Positions 5,110 through 5,780 of a stretch of 5,780 nucleotides of DNA are shown in pieces. The position numbers and the translations under genes are program-made. Below the pieces are notes generated by a model. The model saw only the letters and a list, made by a program, of their open reading frames with translations. It was not told the origin of the DNA and made no database searches. The DNA is from Caulobacteraceae bacterium UBA6225 (GTDB taxonomy: Bacteria > Pseudomonadota > Alphaproteobacteria > Caulobacterales > Caulobacteraceae). Every line of letters starts with the position of its first letter. The first letter of the stretch is position 1. Location: contig DJWR01000229.1 in assembly GCA_002441055.1 (NCBI GenBank), positions 1 through 5,780 on the forward strand. The letters are read 5' to 3'.

Positions 5110-5780
5110 ATGGACCGGTACGACTACATTATCATCGGCGCGGGCTCGGCGGGCTGCGTGCTCGCCAACCGGCTCAGCGAGAACCCGGCCACCAAGGTCC
5201 TGCTGCTGGAGGCCGGCGGCCGCGACAACTCTCTCATGGTCAAGATGCCGGCCGGGGTCGGCGGGCTGATAGGCAAGGAGGGGCCGCACAACTGGGGCTT
5301 CTGGACCGAGCCAGAGCCGCACCTGAACGACCGCAAGCTCTGGTGGCCTCGGGGCCGCGGCTGGGGCGGATCGTCCTCGATCAACGGCATGATCTATATC
5401 CGCGGCCATGCCCGGGACTACGACCAGTGGCGCCAGATGGGGCTGTCGGGCTGGTCCTATGCTGAGGTGTTGCCCTATTTCAAACGCTCCGAAGCCCTGG
5501 AGGGCGGCGGCGACGCCTGGCACGGGGGCGACGGCCCGCTGAAGGTGTCCAAGGCTTCCTCGCCTAATCCCATCTATGCGGCGACCATCGAGGCCGGCCG
5601 TCAGGCGGGTCACCCGATCACCAAGGATTTCAACGGCTTCCAGCAGGAAGGCTGGGGTCCCTATCAGCTGACCATCCACGACGGCCAGCGCTGGAGCGCC
5701 GCCCGCGGCTACCTGCATCCGGCCCTGAAGCGGCCGAACCTGACCTGCCTGACCGGCGCGCGGACCACCCGGATCGTCAT
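5110..5780 (+). CDS. GMC family FAD-dependent oxidoreductase, choline-dehydrogenase-like (cut by window edge)
   Basis: The first 223 codons are visible and the frame is open at the right edge; full-length members have about 530-550 residues. These flavoproteins oxidise alcohols (choline, aliphatic or polyethylene glycol alcohols) to aldehydes using FAD. The FAD-binding Rossmann motif is at the N-terminus (YIIIGAGSAGCVLANRL, residues 6-22, with GAGSAG 10-15), and LLLEAGG (31-37) supplies the ribose-binding E34. The GMC signature is RGRGWGGSSSINGMIYIRG (81-99), followed by HARDYDQW (100-107) and GWSYAEVLPYFKRSE. The His/Asn active-site pair of the C-terminal domain lies beyond the window, so the substrate class cannot be judged. 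The ATG at 5110 has GGGGAGG (5095-5101) 8 nt upstream. It starts 60 nt after the CaiD-like gene, suggesting co-transcription in a catabolic operon. The preference for choline itself (betA) is not supported; other alcohol dehydrogenases of this family look the same here. Confidence 0.93.
   Translation, partial: MDRYDYIIIGAGSAGCVLANRLSENPATKVLLLEAGGRDNSLMVKMPAGVGGLIGKEGPHNWGFWTEPEPHLNDRKLWWPRGRGWGGSSSINGMIYIRGHARDYDQWRQMGLSGWSYAEVLPYFKRSEALEGGGDAWHGGDGPLKVSKASSPNPIYAATIEAGRQAGHPITKDFNGFQQEGWGPYQLTIHDGQRWSAARGYLHPALKRPNLTCLTGARTTRIV

Noticed and set aside
1..5780. Mobile elements, CRISPR arrays, toxin-antitoxin or defence genes
   Set aside because: No terminal inverted repeats, transposase motifs, spaced identical repeats or nuclease motifs were seen anywhere in the window.

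Overview
The window is GC-rich DNA with strong G/C preference at third codon positions. Alphaproteobacterial-style protein families (short PhoH, YrdA-type gamma-carbonic anhydrase, periplasmic YceI) suggest an alphaproteobacterium, plausibly Caulobacterales (Caulobacter/Phenylobacterium-like). That placement is inference from composition and family resemblance, not from a marker gene. I see no mobile element, CRISPR array, tRNA or rRNA.

Layout. (1) 1-254, minus: the N-terminal part of a PhoH-family ATPase, cut by the window edge just after its Walker A motif. (2) 255-579: a 325-nt divergent gap. On the minus strand it looks like a structured leader or small RNA, with a candidate promoter, small hairpins, a C/U-rich stretch carrying two anti-Shine-Dalgarno CCUCC motifs, and an intrinsic terminator only 21 nt before the phoH start. 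(3) 580-1110, plus: a gamma-carbonic anhydrase-like hexapeptide-repeat protein. (4) 1121-1924, minus: a TesB-like double-hotdog acyl-CoA thioesterase, convergent with the previous gene and only 10 nt from it. (5) 1925-2126: a divergent promoter region with four imperfect direct repeats. (6) 2127-2969 and 2966-3400, plus: a translationally coupled pair matching the membrane families TIGR02587 (DUF2391) and TIGR02588, known as a two-gene unit of unknown function. (7) 3532-4149, plus: a secreted YceI-family lipid-binding protein, followed by a perfect 11-bp hairpin. (8) 4267-5049 and 5110-5780 (open at the right edge), plus: a CaiD-like enoyl-CoA hydratase and a GMC/choline-dehydrogenase-like flavoprotein, probably one catabolic operon.

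How the genes relate. The thioesterase, hydratase and GMC oxidoreductase all fit acyl-CoA or alcohol catabolism, but they lie in separate transcription units and no shared pathway is proved. The least understood and most interesting element is the TIGR02587/TIGR02588 pair: a predicted seven-helix membrane protein plus a single-pass protein with a periplasmic domain. The structured region upstream of phoH is the second item worth testing. I do not see an obvious new defence or mobile system.
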